Source of the DNA: Tilletia caries
Taxonomy: Eukaryota > Basidiomycota > Exobasidiomycetes > Tilletiales > Tilletiaceae
Direction: 5' to 3'
Assembly: GCA_032718865.1 (NCBI GenBank)
Contig: JALUTQ010000005.1
Span: forward strand, 1,426,001-1,490,000
DNA: 64,000 bases
Made by a program: the position numbers and the translations under genes. The notes beneath the pieces are model-generated. The model saw only the letters and a list, made by a program, of their open reading frames with translations. It had not been told where the DNA came from and did no database searches. Positions 33,076 through 44,336 of the stretch are shown here, piece by piece; the stretch's first letter is position 1, and each line of letters begins with the position of its first letter.

Positions 33076-34740
33076 TCAGCTGAGATGTGGAACCGAGCTC
33101 GTACCATGTGCTCCAAAAGGGTTGACGAGAGGCGCGTTGGTGGCCGATTGTGCCCTGAACATCTCCAGTCTGAGCCTCTCTCGTTCCAACGCCCTTTCTT
33201 CTGCTCGCTCCTTATCTTGCTGACGCCTTTCCTCCCTTCGTTCCTCCCTCTCTTCCCTTCGCTCCTCCTTCTCCTCCTCTCTACGCGCCTTCTGATCTTC
33301 CCGTTCCTCCTCTCTTCGCAGCCGATCAGCCTCCCGCTGCTCATCACGTCGATGTCGCTCCCATCGCATTTCTGTTTCCCTTCTGGTCTCTTTGGCCTCT
33401 AGCTCCATCCTCCTGTCCTCGCGCTCCTTCTCCCTCTCCTTCTTTTCGGCCTCATGTTCCGCCCATCGCAAGGCCTGGTCCCCAGACCATTTGGTCTTTT
33501 CCACAGCTTCAGCCGCCTTCTTGGCTTCGGCTGCCTCCAACAACGCAGCCCGATCGCGGTCCATTGCAACTCGTTCGCGTTCTTGCTGGTTTTTGGTTCT
33601 GTTGGCATCGAGAGACACGATAACGTCCGCTATGCTGGAGGACTTGCTTGGCGTAGAAAGGGGGTTGGGACCGGGCCTTTTGTTGAGAACGGGCCCGCGC
33701 GAAGAGCTTTGGGTTTTGATCGTTGGACCTTTCTGGCTCTCTTGACCATCTTGGCTTTTTTCGGGGTGCTGACTGCCACTGATCTCCCGTTCCTTTCCTT
33801 TCTGCTGTGGTTGGCCACGCTCCTCTCCAGCAGCAGCTGGACTACCAAGAGCCTCGTCTCCTTGTTCCAGATCGCCTCCTTGATCCGGAACAGGAAAATC
33901 TGCGTCCAAGATCCGCTGCGCAGAATTGGCATCCCCATACGCCTCTAGATCGGCGTCCGAATTCTCGGGGACCGCCCGAGGCTGCTGCGCGAGACCTGCA
34001 CTGCTGGCTATCACGGGCGGACGGACGTTGGACTTCGTGGCCATAACATCTTCAAGGGTATAGTACCAATGGCAGGTCCTTTCGACGTAGGCTTTAAATT
34101 CCAGCATCTCAGCGATCTAGTTCCTCTGATAGCGCGGTGGGAATAAGTATAGGACTGACCTTGAATCGTCTCCCCCTTTCTTCCATTCGCACCTTTGAAC
34201 AGGGCGTTTTTCTTCATCCTCCTCTACCCCTCCGATGCCACCTCCAGTTGTGCTTAGCTGCTGCACAACGGAGTTGTAGCGCTCAATCATCTTGCTGACC
34301 TTGTCTCCGACCCTCTTTGCAGCGAGTTTCTGCTGACCCTTCAGCAGTTCGGCGAGCGTGGGGTGCTGATCCGCCAGACGAATTTTCTTTATCATGCGCA
34401 GGCAGGCATCGTTCTTGTGCGAGATAAACAGAGCCAGATTCCTTGCTAATCCAGACTTGTCTCTCTTGCAGAGCCATTCCGCCAAGTTTTCCTCGTCTAC
34501 GCGCGTCCAGCGCATTTTGGAGGCGCCTTCTTCGATCTCGGCCGGTGCCGGAGCTGCATCGGCACCACCACCAGCGGCAGGACCCAGAGCCCCACTCAAG
34601 ATCCCAGCGGCAGCTGTGGAGGGCTGTCCCGTTGCCTGAGGTGCGGGAGCGTTTGCGGCCACCTTCCGGGGTGATGTGCGGGACGGAGCGACCTGACGAG
34701 GACGAGCCCGAGCGGGACCGGGGCCGGGAGGAACGGACAT
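33076..34740 (-). CDS. Myb/SANT-like DNA-binding protein of the Harbinger element
   Basis: ATG at 34740. The N-terminal exon (to about 34160) has a Pro/Ala-rich leader, then a trihelix/SANT-like domain with WTRVDEENLAEWLC, ADQHPTLAELLKGQQ and VGDKVSKMIERYNSVV. The second exon (34107-33076) carries HWYYTLEDVM, a disordered middle and a long Glu/Arg coiled coil (RREEEREDQKARREEEKE-like). Harbinger elements need such a protein to bind the ends and bring the transposase into the nucleus. The exon junction near 34100-34160 is not resolved: the obvious GTCAGT donor is out of phase with the best acceptor, and a 39-nt intron with a GTCCTA donor would fit. Either a small error or unusual splicing is involved. 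Confidence 0.7.
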
Positions 34741-36582
34741 GTGGGACAGAGAGGGAGGAGCGGGGAGGAGCACCGCACAGAGGTGAGCTGAAAGGTGAGT
34801 TCTCAATGCTGCTGCAGACGTTGGTGACAGCTGACACCTGCTCTTCTCTATTGCAGGACAACCCCGACACTCGGCACTACGGACCTTCTCTGCCGACTGC
34901 TGACTGCCGGGGTGCACGTGTCGCCCTTTTTTCTTCCCCTCCACAGGTCGTCTTTTTCTTCTCTCCCGACCACACCCTTCACGCATCCGCCTACCACCAC
35001 ACGTCCACACTCCACACAGCCAGTGAGCCGTACTCCCACTCTCTCCCAACTGTGAACTGTTCCTGACACATGTTCAGCACCTCTCCTCCCCTCCCTCGCC
35101 CCCCTTGCCGCTCAACAGCAGCATCGCACCACAGAACACAGCACGGCAACACAGCCCCGACAGCTGCCGACTTCCCCCACCACTCGCTCCGGAAGTCAGC
35201 ACCAGGCCACCAGCACCGTCGAGTATCAAACCCAGTCACTACTCTCTCCATGTGCGATGCTAATGCTGACCAGTCCCCTGCCACGACTTGCTTCCATGCT
35301 CTCACTCCTCAGACCGCGGAGATAACCTGGCTTCGATTTGAAGATGAGTGACTGCTGCGCCGTGACGCTTGGCCGGCTGACAATGACTGACTGAACTTGA
35401 CCGTGAGATCTTCCACAGTGTCTGGCAAGTGGCGCGGTTCAACATATCTTATTAAGTATTATGTCACCACCACCAGTCATCACAGATCACCCCTGCCTCT
35501 TCCTCAGACCCCTCCACACGTCTCCAGAAGGCTGACGATCCTCAACCCTGCCCCACGCCCCACCTATTTGGTTCATGCAGCTTTTCCTTCTTCTGTTTCG
35601 ATCTCCCCAGTCCTCCGCACCCCCCACTGCGCATCGCCTACCATGGGTCGGTAGGGGATTACAGCTCCTCACCAAGATCGAGCAAAAGTCAAAACACAAA
35701 ATGTGAGTATGAACCGTAGCGCGCCGCTTGCTCATACTGAGTCTCAGAGGATAAACTGTTTTTGCTGAACCTGTTGCTCCATTGCTGCGCCTGTCTTCCG
35801 TCAGGTACATTCATGCCCAAGTTCTGCGTCGTGCGCACTAGCTGTACGTGATTGACCCTTCTGAAATCTGACCTGGCTTGTTGTTCCACTCACTTTTTCT
35901 CTATCCGGAACCCGCCTGCTCATACAAGAAGAGACCACCACCCCCCTTATTGCATCTGGTACCGCATCGATCGATCGGCTCCGTCTAGCAAACACTACTG
36001 CGAGAGGTGTCGGGAACTCGGGTCTCGGGGTCACTGATCACTGCGAGGTGAACAGTTAACCGCTCCCAACTGCTCCCAACTGTTGACGCTTGAGCTCATG
36101 TTTCCCCTTTTTTTCTGCTGACATTGTGCATTGTGCATTTGATGTCTTCCACCTTGCTGGCTGGCTGAAGTGCAAGGGTCAAGGAACGAGGCACACCGCA
36201 CAACGTCTTTTTGATGCCGACTCAGCTAACCTTTTCGCTTCACTTCAACACAGGTTCTTCACAGTTCACACGCTCTCCTTTTTTGGCGGAAGAGGTTTGA
36301 GGTTTCAGCGTCGTCGAGGACAGTTTAGCTAAACGTAATCTGTCTACAGCGTGGTGCAACATTCGAGGGGGGGGGTATCCGAATGCGTCCTTCGGAAAGC
36401 CATAAAAGGCCGCGGTCAATGTGCCAACTTCACTTTTTGCTGTATCCTCGTCATCTAACCACTCCTTCCTCACTTTACACTTCTGCTTCCTTCTCAAAGA
36501 CAGGCTTAACCCGCCTTTACCCCCCAAGCTTTACCCTTCTTCACATTCAAATTCAAATCACCCATACTCTCATTCTTCAGGA
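34741..36582. other. Intergenic, right flank of Harbinger element
   Basis: No recognisable gene. It is rich in short CAC/CTG-containing tracts. A CATAAAA box at 36401-36407 precedes the secreted-protein remnant. Confidence 0.5.
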
Positions 36583-36790
36583 TGCAGTTCTTTCACATTT
36601 CACAACCTCGTTGCACTTCTCTCCCTGGCTACCGTCGCCATAGCCGACTACGCCTCCCTGTCCAGTAACATCAAGGCCATCGACACGGCTGTGGTCTCGC
36701 TCAACATCTAGCTTTGGAGTTCGAGCGTGAATATCTTCTACTCGGGCGAGCTCAACGTCCAGACCATCCCGTTTGCTTCACTACCATTTT
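36583..36790 (+). pseudogene. Remnant of a small secreted protein (HsbA-like start)
   Basis: ATG at 36583 gives MQFF and then shifts. The next frame reads NLVALLSLATVAIADYASLSS (a signal-peptide-like core) followed by NIKAIDTAVVSLNI and a stop at 36709. The spacing of hydrophobic residues after the signal resembles the start of fungal hydrophobic surface-binding (HsbA-type) proteins. A frameshift and an early stop make it a relic. A TATA-like box lies about 180 bp upstream. Family call tentative. Confidence 0.3.
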
Positions 36791-36972
36791 TCCCCTCGAT
36801 TTCAGCTTCTTTCCCAATCGGTTATGCGCCAGCAGTCGAAGTGCGCTTGCTTCCAGACTGTATCTGTACCAGTTCGGTCTGATTGTGCATCTATCTAGGA
36901 TTCTGTAATGCAAGTGTGCTTGAGCGAGCCTAGGTGATTTGTGGTGAGGCGGAGCGAGGCGAGGCGAGAACA

Positions 36973-37021
36973 GGAGGACCTTTTGAGGTCCTCCAGGTTT
37001 CGCGTCGCGCAGCGAAACTGA
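36973..37021. repeat. Two adjacent hairpins flanked by GCGAGAACA direct repeats
   Basis: A perfect 9-bp stem (GGAGGACCT/AGGTCCTCC, 4-nt loop, 36973-36994) is followed at once by a second inverted repeat (GTTTCGC/GCGAAAC, 36997-37019). Both sides carry a related GAGCGAGGCGAGGCGAGAACA-like unit. No coding content. It could be a small non-autonomous element or a structured transcript. Confidence 0.55.
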
Positions 37022-37333
37022 GCGAGCGTAGGCGAGAACAAGAGAGGGTGGGCGAGACTAAGGTCTACGTGTGAACAGCACTAATAATGTTCGCTGTGAG
37101 GAACACGGCCCATGCTGAATGCATGTCAACATTGCCAATCATAACCCCTGGCCCGCTCCTCTGACTGACTACCACCACGACCTCGCTCCCTGACCTTGCA
37201 CTCTTGTCCCGTTGCTTGTCGCTCTTTCCACCAAGCAGCAATCAATTGTCAATCCCCAAGCTTCTGCCCGCCCAACCTCAGCAACGCACAGTCCCACCTA
37301 GGGTCATACAGCTCAAGGACAGCAACAAACGCA

Positions 37334-40300
37334 ATGGCATACGACCCATACGGCCAAGACGGCCAGCACGGTCGCCATGGCTCCAATCAGAGGGATCATG
37401 CCCCTCCTCCCGGCGGCTTTGGCCCAGGTTACCCTCCCTCCCAACCCTACGCACATCACCCTGGCGGGCCCGGAGACAGTGAAGGCCCAAGGAATCCGTT
37501 CTATGGCGCGGGAGAACAGCACAACCAGAGCTTCACGTCCTCGCACGTCAACCTCAATCAGAGCACCGCGGACACCCTCTATACCGGCCAGAATGCTAGC
37601 TTTGTCGAGGACGACGAGGCCAAGATTCCTCTTACCGACAACCAGGAGAAGTACGGCTATGCTCCGCCGCCAGGCAGCTATCCGTGAGTCGCGGTCCCGA
37701 TGTTCGGGAAGAAGCTGTCCTGTTAGATCTTGTCTCATTGACGCTACTGGTATGTTGCGCCTATTCACAGTCAAGGCCCTCAGGCTCCGCCTACGCCATT
37801 CAGCGGTGCTATGGGGGGTCCGCATGGAATGCCTCATTCCAGTTCCGTGTCCACCTTTGCAACTGGAGATGCTGCTTGGGCAAAGCGCCAGCAGGGCCCC
37901 AAGCGCGGCGCTACTCGAAGAGTCAAACTTACGCGGGGAAACTGGATCGTGGACCATCGCGTACCCACTGCTGTTTCCAACAGTGCCGAGATCAAGTGGA
38001 GTCAAGGTGAGGAGCAGTCAACCTTACATGCGCACGGCGTTTTTCAAGTCCAGTGCTGATTTGCATTCGTGGATATCCTAGGCACCAAGACGAACGAATT
38101 CACGCATATGCGGTACACCGCCGCAACATGCGACCCGGACGAGTTCACTTCCCAGAACGGCTGGTCACTACGAACATCCTCACAGTACAACCGCGACACA
38201 GAGCTTCTGATTGCAATCACCTACTACAATGAAGATCGCATTCTGCTCGCGCGGACGCTGCACGGTGTCATGCTCAACATCCGTGACATCTGCAAATCGA
38301 AGCAGTCCAAGTTCTGGCGACGATCGGCAGAAGAAGGTCGGCCCGGCTGGCAGCGTATCGTCGTAGCGCTCATTTTCGACGGCATTGATCCCTGCGACAA
38401 GGAGGTGCTTGATCTGCTGGCGACCGTGGGTGTCTATCAAGACGGTGTGATGAAGCGAAATGTCGACGGCAAGGATACCGAAGCCCACATCTTCGAATAC
38501 ACAACACAGCTCTCCGTCGATCCAACTCCGGCTCTTGTACAACCGCACGGCGACGACGTCAACAATCTCGTGCCAGTCCAGATGATCTTCTGTCTGAAGC
38601 AGAAGAACGCGAAGAAGATCAACTCCCATCGCTGGCTGTTCAATGCTCTGGGACGACAGCTGCAACCCGAGATCTGCATCTTGATCGACGCGGGAACCAA
38701 GCCAGGCCACAAGAGTCTGTACTATCTGTGGGAGGCCTTCTACAACAACGCCAATCTGGGCGGCGCGTGTGGAGAGATCCATGCCATGCTGAAGAGCGGG
38801 AAAAAGCTTATCAATCCCTTGGTTGCGGCCCAGAACTTTGAGTACAAGATGAGCGTGAGTCATTTCTTTCCTGCGCTCCCGCCTTTGGTCATCGACTGAC
38901 AACGTCTCAATATGACAACTTCGTGCCTTCGCCCACCTCCGCATCATCTGCCTCTTTTTTGCTGCCGCCCCATAGAAGTGAGTCACTCTCGAGGTTGAGA
39001 TAACGTAGTGCGCAACAACAAGGCTGATATCCACTGTCTTCAACAGCATTCTTGACAAGCCACTGGAGTCCTCGTTCGGATACGTCAGTGTATTGCCAGG
39101 CGCTTTCTCCGCGTACCGCTTTAGGGCCATCCAGGGAAGGCCGCTGCAGCAGTATTTCCGTAAGTGCACTCAATCGCGGGGCAACGTAGGAGCTCTGCTG
39201 ACGCGCCTTTTATCAACTGCAGATGGCGACCACACTATGGCGGACCGATTGGGAAAGAAGGGTGTCCATGGGATGAACATTTTTACAAAGAACATGTTCT
39301 TGGCCGAGGATCGAATCCTCTGCTTCGAGTTGGTGGCCAAAGCCGGCGACAAGTGGACGCTGTCCTATGTGAAGCCGTCCAAGGGCGAGACAGACGTGCC
39401 GGAAGGTGCTGCGGAGTTGATTTCGCAGCGAAGACGATGGCTGAACGGTTCCTTCGCCGCGTCTATCTACTCCCTCGTGCACTTCTTCCGGATCTACAAG
39501 TCAAACCACGGCATCGTCCGGCTGTTCTTCTTCCATCTGCAGGCACTGTACAACGCGTTCCAGCTCTTCTTCAGTTGGTTCGCCTTGGCCAACTTGTGGC
39601 TCACATTCACGATCATCATCGAGTTCTTGCCGGAGATCCTCCTCAAAGACTCGTCGAACACGGTACTTGACGTTGTCCACTGGGTCAACGCAGCCTCTCG
39701 GTGGATCTACATCGCCTTCATCGTCTTGCAGTTCATTCTCGCACTCGGCAATCGACCGAAGGGCGAAAAGGTCACGTACTACGTCTCCTTTATCGTCTTT
39801 GCCATCCTGGGCACCTATCTCATGGTGATCTCGCTCTGGCTTACCGTCAAATCACTCACGTCGACAGCCGTCTCAAGCAAGGGCATCGTGGACACGATCT
39901 TCAACTCGCAGACGACGGTGCTTATCGCGGCGTTGGCGGCTACGTTCGGAATATACCTGATCGCCTCGATCCTGTATGCGGACCCTTGGCACATGATCAC
40001 CTCGTTCCCGCAGTACTTGATGATCGCGCCTTCCTTCACCAACATCCTGAATGTCTACGCCTTCTGCAACCTGCATGACGTCTCGTGGGGTACCAAGGGT
40101 TCGGACAAGGCCGATGTGCTTCCCAGTGTCGACACAAAGAAGGACAAGCCCGGCCAGGAGGCGGGAACGGTCGAGGAAATCGAGCGGGAGCAGGCGGATA
40201 TTGACAACAACTTCAAGCAAGTCGTTTCTCGTGCTGTGGCACCGATGAAGAAGCAGGAAGAGAACGAAATGCCTACAGCAGGTACGTACAAAACAGCATT

Positions 40301-40872
40301 TCCGTATGCAATAGATTGGACTCCAGGACTGATCATTTCTCTGACTCCTTTCACGTATCGCACGCTCATAGATGACAGCAACAAAACGTTCCGAACTCGG
40401 CTTGTTGCATTCTGGCTGTTGACGAACGGAGCTTTGGCTATCGCCATTGAGAATGTGAACGGTATCAACCGCGGCCAGAGCGCTGCGGAGGTAGAGAAGG
40501 CACAGAATACGAAGCAATCTGTGAGTTGACATCGTGCTTTTGTTTTGTAAAGGCGTTTGGGCGGCCATTTCTGACTGTGATACTTCTGCGGACACCGCCT
40601 TTCCTTTAATCATTACTGTCATCCAGTATTACTTGTGAGTCTAAACAGACAGCGTTGATCTGCAATCTTTTCGCTCACAATACTCTATGCTCTTCACAGC
40701 CAAGCCATCCTCTGGACTACCTTCGGTCTGTCGGCATTCCGCTTCATCGGCGCATTGGTAGGTTCACTTGATCCTTGGTCTGACAGTCAGCTGGTCATGC
40801 TGACTCTTCTTTTGTCCCTCACAGGTCTTCTGGGTCAAGCGCCAGTCGACACGCTTCTTCCGACGGACATAG
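37334..40872 (+). CDS. CHS1: Chitin synthase (division 1 type, plasma membrane)
   Basis: Ten-exon model: 37334-37683, 37771-38006, 38082-38854, 38976-38977, 39047-39159, 39223-40281, 40372-40520, 40627-40634, 40700-40757, 40825-40872 (931 residues). It polymerises UDP-GlcNAc into chitin. The N-terminus is Pro/Gly/Tyr-rich. The GT2 core has [58 protein letters not shown] (given in parts across exons), YFHGDH, EDRILC (about residue 520) and QRRRWLNG (about 560). Multiple membrane segments follow. Two exons are tiny: 2 nt (AA) and 8 nt. Both are needed to keep the frame and conserved sequence, and both have GT-AG neighbours. Confidence 0.92.
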
Positions 40873-41557
40873 TTCCTGCGATCGGCCGACATCAAAGACG
40901 AGAGTACCTGTACTCAATATCAAAACGCCCCTGTGGCCAGCGACTCTCTATTTCAGCACCCCAAACGGAACTCGGATACATGTTACTTCTAGGATCTCTC
41001 TCGACTTTAGCTCGGCGGCCTTCGGATCTCTTTCTCAATCCTCTCCTGATATTCACGGACAAACAACTCTTTCTGACTTCAAGGACGCCTTCTTCGATCG
41101 GGCTCAAGTTCCTCTCTCGCTCTCTCTCCATTGATTCCTTCGCGCAGCGCGCCTCCTCTGACTCAACCAGATCTCCCGGAAGTTCTCCTTCCTCCAATTA
41201 TCGGGCATCAGGAACTGCGCCGCTTGGACTTGATCACTCATTCTCGCAACATCACGCACCACCTTCCCTTCTGTTCTTATGCGCTCTCGTCTCGTAAATG
41301 TACGTTGGGTGTCTCTTCTCGCCTCCGCCTGCCTGAAAGGAGGACTTGTGAGCTGGGGAAGGTGGTGATCGGCGTTTGAGACCGATACCTCGGAGTTTGA
41401 ACCAGACGGTCTGAGAAAATCGCGACGTGACGAGTTTCTCGGCCGATAGAGATTCGATTTGGGAAGCGCTTTTCACTTCTTCCTTCGCGGGCTGCTTCCA
41501 TCGACCACCACCGACCACCATCGTCTCCAGACTCGCCCTCACCCTCAAGACACCAAC
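40873..41557. other. Intergenic: CHS 3' flank and eS4 promoter
   Basis: No recognisable gene. It is CT-rich on the plus strand with a CAC-rich leader right before the ribosomal protein start. Confidence 0.6.
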
Positions 41558-42855
41558 ATGGCCCGTGGACCCCGCAAGCACATGAAGAGGCTGGCTGCCC
41601 CCAGCAGCTGGCTCCTCGACAAGCTCTCCGGCACATACGCCCCCCGCCCGTCTCCCGGTCCCCACAAGCTCCGCGAGTCCCTCCCCCTGGTCATCCTCCT
41701 CCGCAACCGGTTGAAGTACGCCCTCAACAACCGGGAGGTTACTGCCATCACCGCCCAGCGTCTCATCAAGATCGACGGCAAGGTCCGCACCGATGCGACC
41801 TACCCCACCGGTTTCATGGACGTCATCTCCATCGAGAAGTCCGGCGAGCACTTCCGCATCCTGTACGACATCAAGGGTCGTTTCATTGTCCACCGCATCA
41901 CCGCTGAGGAGGCCCAGTTCAAGCTCCTCAAGGTCCGCAAGGTCGCACTCGGCGCCGCTGGCGTTCCCCACATCGTCACACATGACGGCCGGACCATTCG
42001 ATACCCCGACCCGCTCATCAAGGTCAACGACACCGTCAAGTTCGACATTGAGAACAACAAGCTGGCGGAGTTCATCAAGTTTGACACTGGTGCCAACGTT
42101 CTCGTAACCGGTGGTCGTAACCAGGGCCGTGCTGGTGTTATCCTCGGTCGCGAAAAGCACCCCGGTGGCTTCGACGTGAGTTGTTTGGTCCCGCCTTGTG
42201 GCTGAGGATGCGGGGGTCGTCCTGTCTTTGGGTGCTCGAAGGGAACGTATGTGTAGGGTCGGTTGTAGCTGTGGTTACCATGGCTCCCTACCTACACTGC
42301 GGCACCTTTTGACCTCAGGGATGGGATATGAATTCCTGCTCCGATGACGCCCATTGCCCCAACGCCGACCGCGTGCGCAAGCACGCAGGTCATCCACGCT
42401 CGACGCCAAGGACAAGGTTTACTCATCGTACGTGCTCTCTTTTTTTTCCCTCGCCCATTTGTTTTGCTGCTTCACTCTCTGGTTGGTTTCACGCTCTCGT
42501 CGTCGATCATCCATCACATCTTCGACTGTGGTTGCTGGATACCTTCTGGATGGGTGTTTGCGCTGCGAATGTTGTTCTGCTACCCCCCACATTCCCCGCT
42601 CTAGATTGTCCACGTCCGTGACCCCATCGGCCGTGACTTCTCCACACGTCTCAGCAACATTTTCGTCATCGGCGACGGCGGCAAGCCCTGGATCTCCATG
42701 CCCAAGGGTGGCGGTGTCAAGCTCACCATCACTGAGGAGCGTGACCAGGTGAGTAGCTACTGCTGTCCGCAAAACCTATCTCTCAGCATTGCTGATCATC
42801 TCCCTTTTTTACTGTTCCACAGCGCCGCAAGCAGCGCGAGATCGCCGGCCAATAA
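41558..42855 (+). CDS. RPS4: 40S ribosomal protein S4 (eS4)
   Basis: Exons 41558-42175, 42605-42748 and 42823-42855 give 264 residues, the usual length. It begins [14 protein letters not shown] and continues with [81 protein letters not shown] and [19 protein letters not shown]. It is a structural protein of the small ribosomal subunit with S4-like, central and KOW domains. The first intron is 429 nt, much longer than most here, and holds an exon-like stretch near 42390-42430. Confidence 0.95.
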
Positions 42856-43285
42856 GCGTCTCGCTTGGCCAACGGTATCGTCTGTTTTCCATGCATTGTT
42901 CTCCCCCTGCAGCCCTTATGTGTACAGGTTCGATTGGCTGGCGACAGCACCTGTACAAGCCCCGGACACGGGCGTCCCACATGCATTTTCAATCTCACAT
43001 CTCCTTTGTCGCCATGTAAAACTGCAATCACACCCCAGACGCCATCACAGCATTGACATTAAGCACCGAGTGAGAACGACAGGGAGACCATCTTTCAAAG
43101 ATCTACCCAAGCTCCCTTGGAAAGAAGAAAAGTGGGAGCAAAAGACGAGGAAAGCAGCAGAACAGATGCGAATTGCGATGGACAGAACTGACGCCGGGGA
43201 AGGCGCAAAAGGGAACATGGCTTGGATATTGGAAGTGGTGTTGGGAGGTAAAATCTTCGGATGAGGCACAAAAGAAGCAAAAAAG
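42856..43285. other. Intergenic between eS4 and tRNA-Asn
   Basis: A frame ending at 43264 reads plausibly for about 65 codons ([18 protein letters not shown]...) but has no start, partner exon or recognisable family. I leave it unannotated. Confidence 0.5.
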
Positions 43286-43359
43286 CGACCACGGACAGGT
43301 TTGAACTGTCGACCTCCCGATTAACAGTCGGACGCTCTAACCAACTGAGCTACGCAGTC
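43286..43359 (-). tRNA. tRNA-Asn (anticodon GTT), no intron
   Basis: A complete 74-nt cloverleaf: 7-bp acceptor stem (GACTGCG with CGTGGTC, two G-U pairs), D arm GCTC/GAGC, anticodon stem TCCGA/TCGGG with loop CTGTTAA (anticodon GTT), a 5-nt variable loop, T arm GACAG/CTGTC, and discriminator G. An oligo-T tract on the minus strand follows within 2 bases as the RNA polymerase III terminator. CCA is not encoded. Confidence 0.97.
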
Positions 43360-43488
43360 CAAATTGGATGTCACCAAAACCGCTGCGCAAAATATAAACC
43401 ACACTTTTACCTCAACCAAAGATAGCTCAATTCCACCCAACTTCTCAACCCGTCCACCAACAACTCCAAAGGAAGAAGCATCCTGAAA

Positions 43489-44336
43489 ATGTCCAGCGCC
43501 AACGTTGGCGGGCTCACAGGCCCTCTACCGCCGCCGCCGCCCTTCAGACATACGTTCACCTCCTCCCCAGCAGTCTACCTCCAAGCCTTCTTTTCGATCA
43601 CGTCCACCGCCCCGACAGCAGGCCACTCATCGCCGCAGCCACAATTACCTTCACCATTAGCGATCTCTCAGGCTGTTCAAGCGGCGGCGACGCCGCTGCA
43701 TGGGATTTGGGGAGGAGGGGTTCCTTTTGATGTTGTTGATGTGCGGTGGGTTCGCGGGCCTCCGGGTGGGAGTGTGGGTGGGGCTTCTTCTGTTCAGGCT
43801 TTGTTCCGAGTGGAGAGCGAGTGAGTTTTTTTCCTGGACATCCTGGCTTCAGAATGTGAACTTGCGTACCGACTCCGTCCTTTCTTTTCTCTTTCTGGGT
43901 GGTCGGGAGGGAACTCGTGGGATCGCTGACTACCTTTTTGTTTGTCTCCTTCCTTCCTTCCTTCCTTCCTTCCTTCCTTCCTTCCTTCCTTCCTTCCTTC
44001 CTTCCTTCCTTCCTTCCTTCCTTCCTTCCTTCCTTCCTTCCTTCCTTCCTTCCTTCCTTCCTTCCCCTCTCTTCACCCTCGTTCCCGCCCTCCTCCCTCA
44101 CGCGTCTCCCCTCCAACAGCAACGTCGACATCCTCAGCACCACCCTCCTCGCAACCGACTCCAACTTCTGGGCCCGAACCCTCTTCTCCGCTTCCCCTAC
44201 CTCTTCGTCAAACACGAACGGTCCAAATCCCGCCGCCGCTTTCATGGTCCGCTGTTCCGTGGCCAACGCATCGCCAAGCTTACCGAGATGTCTGTCCCAT
44301 TCGAACGCTTGGATGAAGGACATTCTGCATCATTGA
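43489..44336 (+). CDS. Unrecognised small protein, two exons
   Basis: ATG at 43489 after an AT-rich leader. Exon 1 runs to 43820 (donor GTGAGT) and exon 2 spans 44120-44336 (acceptor CCAACAG). The joined frame gives 182 residues: a Pro-rich start (GPLPPPPPF), a hydrophobic-aromatic stretch (AVYLQAFFSIT), a Gly-rich middle (HGIWGGGVPFDVVDVRWVRG), and an exon-2 part with DNVDILSTTLLATDSNFWARTLFS and a C-terminal AWMKDILHH. I do not recognise the family. The intron contains a 120-bp TTCC microsatellite. The model is supported by clean phase and splice sites only. Confidence 0.55.
43947..44066. repeat. (TTCC)n microsatellite, about 29 units, inside an intron
   Basis: An uninterrupted TTCC tetranucleotide run fills the 3' half of the intron and acts as an extended pyrimidine tract upstream of the acceptor at 44119. 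Confidence 0.97.

Larger units (their letters stand above)
31326..34740. mobile_element. PIF/Harbinger DNA transposon, coding core
   Basis: A DDE transposase gene (plus strand) and a Myb/SANT-like gene (minus strand) face each other tail to tail, the two-gene set typical of PIF/Harbinger elements. Terminal inverted repeats and the 3-bp target duplication could not be identified by eye, so the limits given are only those of the coding parts. Confidence 0.75.

Noticed and set aside
30660..35400. Terminal inverted repeats of the Harbinger element
   Set aside because: Repeated GTCAGT/GCGAGTC motifs are visible on the left, but no matching inverted partner could be found by eye on the right.
42856..43264. 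Frame ending at 43264 with plausible residues ([11 protein letters not shown])
   Set aside because: No start codon, splice partner or known family; too short to support.
43598..44323. Frame with Arg-Lys-Glu-Gly repeats on the minus strand
   Set aside because: Antisense of the TTCC microsatellite.
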